Source: CAVLCC01 sp963661535 (GTDB lineage Bacteria > Actinomycetota > Coriobacteriia > Coriobacteriales > CADBOM01). From it: a DNA stretch of 11,882 bases. The stretch is taken from NCBI GenBank assembly GCA_963661535.1, contig CAVLCC010000057.1, positions 1-11,882 on the forward strand, written 5' to 3'. Both the position numbers and the translations under genes were made by a program. Below are positions 11,397-11,882 of the stretch, piece by piece. The first letter of the stretch is position 1, and every line of letters begins with the position of its first letter. Under the pieces are notes generated by a model, which was given only the letters and a program-made list of their open reading frames with translations, had not been told where the DNA came from and ran no database searches.

Positions 11397-11882
11397 GCGT
11401 TGATAAAAAATGTAGCAAGTTAGACGAACTGCTAGAGAGGCTTTGCCCCGACGGGGTGGAGTATAAAAAAATCGGTGACATAGCAGATTATGAGCAACCC
11501 TCAAAATATCTTGTAAAGAATACAGACTACAATGACGATTTTAAGACACCAGTATTAACTGCAGGTCAAACTTTTATTTTAGGATATACAAATGAAACTG
11601 ATGGAATTTACAATGCATCTTCAGATAAACCAGTGATTATTTTTGATGATTTTACAGGTGCTTTTAAATGGGTAGATTTCCCATTTAAGGCAAAATCATC
11701 AGCCATGAAAATGATTACAGCTAAAAACTATGTTTTAATTCGATATTTGTTTCATCTAATGGGACTTATAAACTATTCCTCTAACGAGCATAAGAGACTT
11801 TGGATTAGCATCTACTCTGAATTGAAGGTGCCGGTGCCGCCGCTAGAAGTACAACATGAAATTGTTAGAATTTTGGACAATT
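11393..11882 (+). CDS. hsdS: Type I restriction-modification specificity subunit HsdS, N-terminal half (runs off the window)
   Basis: The first 163 codons of HsdS are present; the gene continues beyond the right edge. HsdS recognises the two halves of a split DNA target and positions HsdM and HsdR. Residues 1-30 (KLDELLERLCPDGVEYKKIG) are a characteristic HsdS start. Residues about 31-140 form the first target-recognition domain, including PVIIFDDFTGAFKWVDFPFK and KLWISIYSEL-like residues before the end of the domain. Residues 145-163 (VPVPPLEVQHEIVRILDN) begin the first conserved spacer helix. The start ATG overlaps the previous stop (ATGA). The second recognition domain and hsdR are expected to the right. 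The target sequence cannot be read from this. Confidence 0.93.
   Translation, partial: MSVDKKCSKLDELLERLCPDGVEYKKIGDIADYEQPSKYLVKNTDYNDDFKTPVLTAGQTFILGYTNETDGIYNASSDKPVIIFDDFTGAFKWVDFPFKAKSSAMKMITAKNYVLIRYLFHLMGLINYSSNEHKRLWISIYSELKVPVPPLEVQHEIVRILDN

Noticed and set aside
11006..11504. Minus-strand ORFs spanning the hsdM-hsdS junction
   Set aside because: They are antisense to three coupled plus-strand frames and their products show no recognisable features.

Overview
The window is an accessory 'defence island' from a low-GC, Gram-positive-like bacterium. Strong AAGGAGG-type ribosome binding sites, sigma-A-type promoters (for example TTGATA-17-TATAAT) and A/T-rich codon use suggest Bacillota or Coriobacteriia; the sequence alone does not settle which. 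There is no ribosomal or tRNA gene, CRISPR array, transposase or integrase in view.

Layout, left to right. A flavodoxin (78-554) looks like ordinary metabolism. Next come a DinJ/YafQ-type toxin-antitoxin pair (765-1326) and a ~190-bp direct repeat in two copies (1326-1515 and 1578-1768). The copies flank a 10-N assembly gap and a 52-bp GC-rich hsdM scrap, so the join here may be artificial. The second repeat copy carries the promoter region of an AbiEi/AbiEii type IV system (1810-3230), which is followed by a four-helix membrane protein (3246-3740). After a terminator come a Phd/YefM antitoxin (3967-4260) and its RelE/ParE-like toxin, broken by a one-base frameshift in an A6 run (4251-4524). 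On the minus strand is a complete two-gene Type II restriction-modification operon: a PD-(D/E)XK-like endonuclease (6134-6790) and an NPPW adenine methyltransferase (4624-6144). The plus strand resumes with HicA/HicB (7025-7643) and a PPOX-fold flavoprotein (7664-8179), then a strong terminator, an AbiEi-type antitoxin without its toxin (8309-8869) and a decayed stretch (8870-9579) holding a piece of an HATPase_c_4-type protein. The right edge is a Type I restriction-modification operon: hsdM (9611-11185), an unrecognised 72-residue ORF (11178-11396) and hsdS (11393 to the edge, incomplete). hsdR would have to lie outside.

The genes fall into self-contained addiction or defence modules, nearly all with overlapping or coupled reading frames, separated by short regulatory stretches rich in palindromes and small repeats. 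Several modules are damaged (split RelE toxin, orphan AbiEi, hsdM scrap, ATPase scrap). That fits repeated gain and decay of modules at one site. The least explained intact items are the small ORF between hsdM and hsdS, the membrane protein downstream of AbiEii, and the duplicated G-rich ~190-bp leader.
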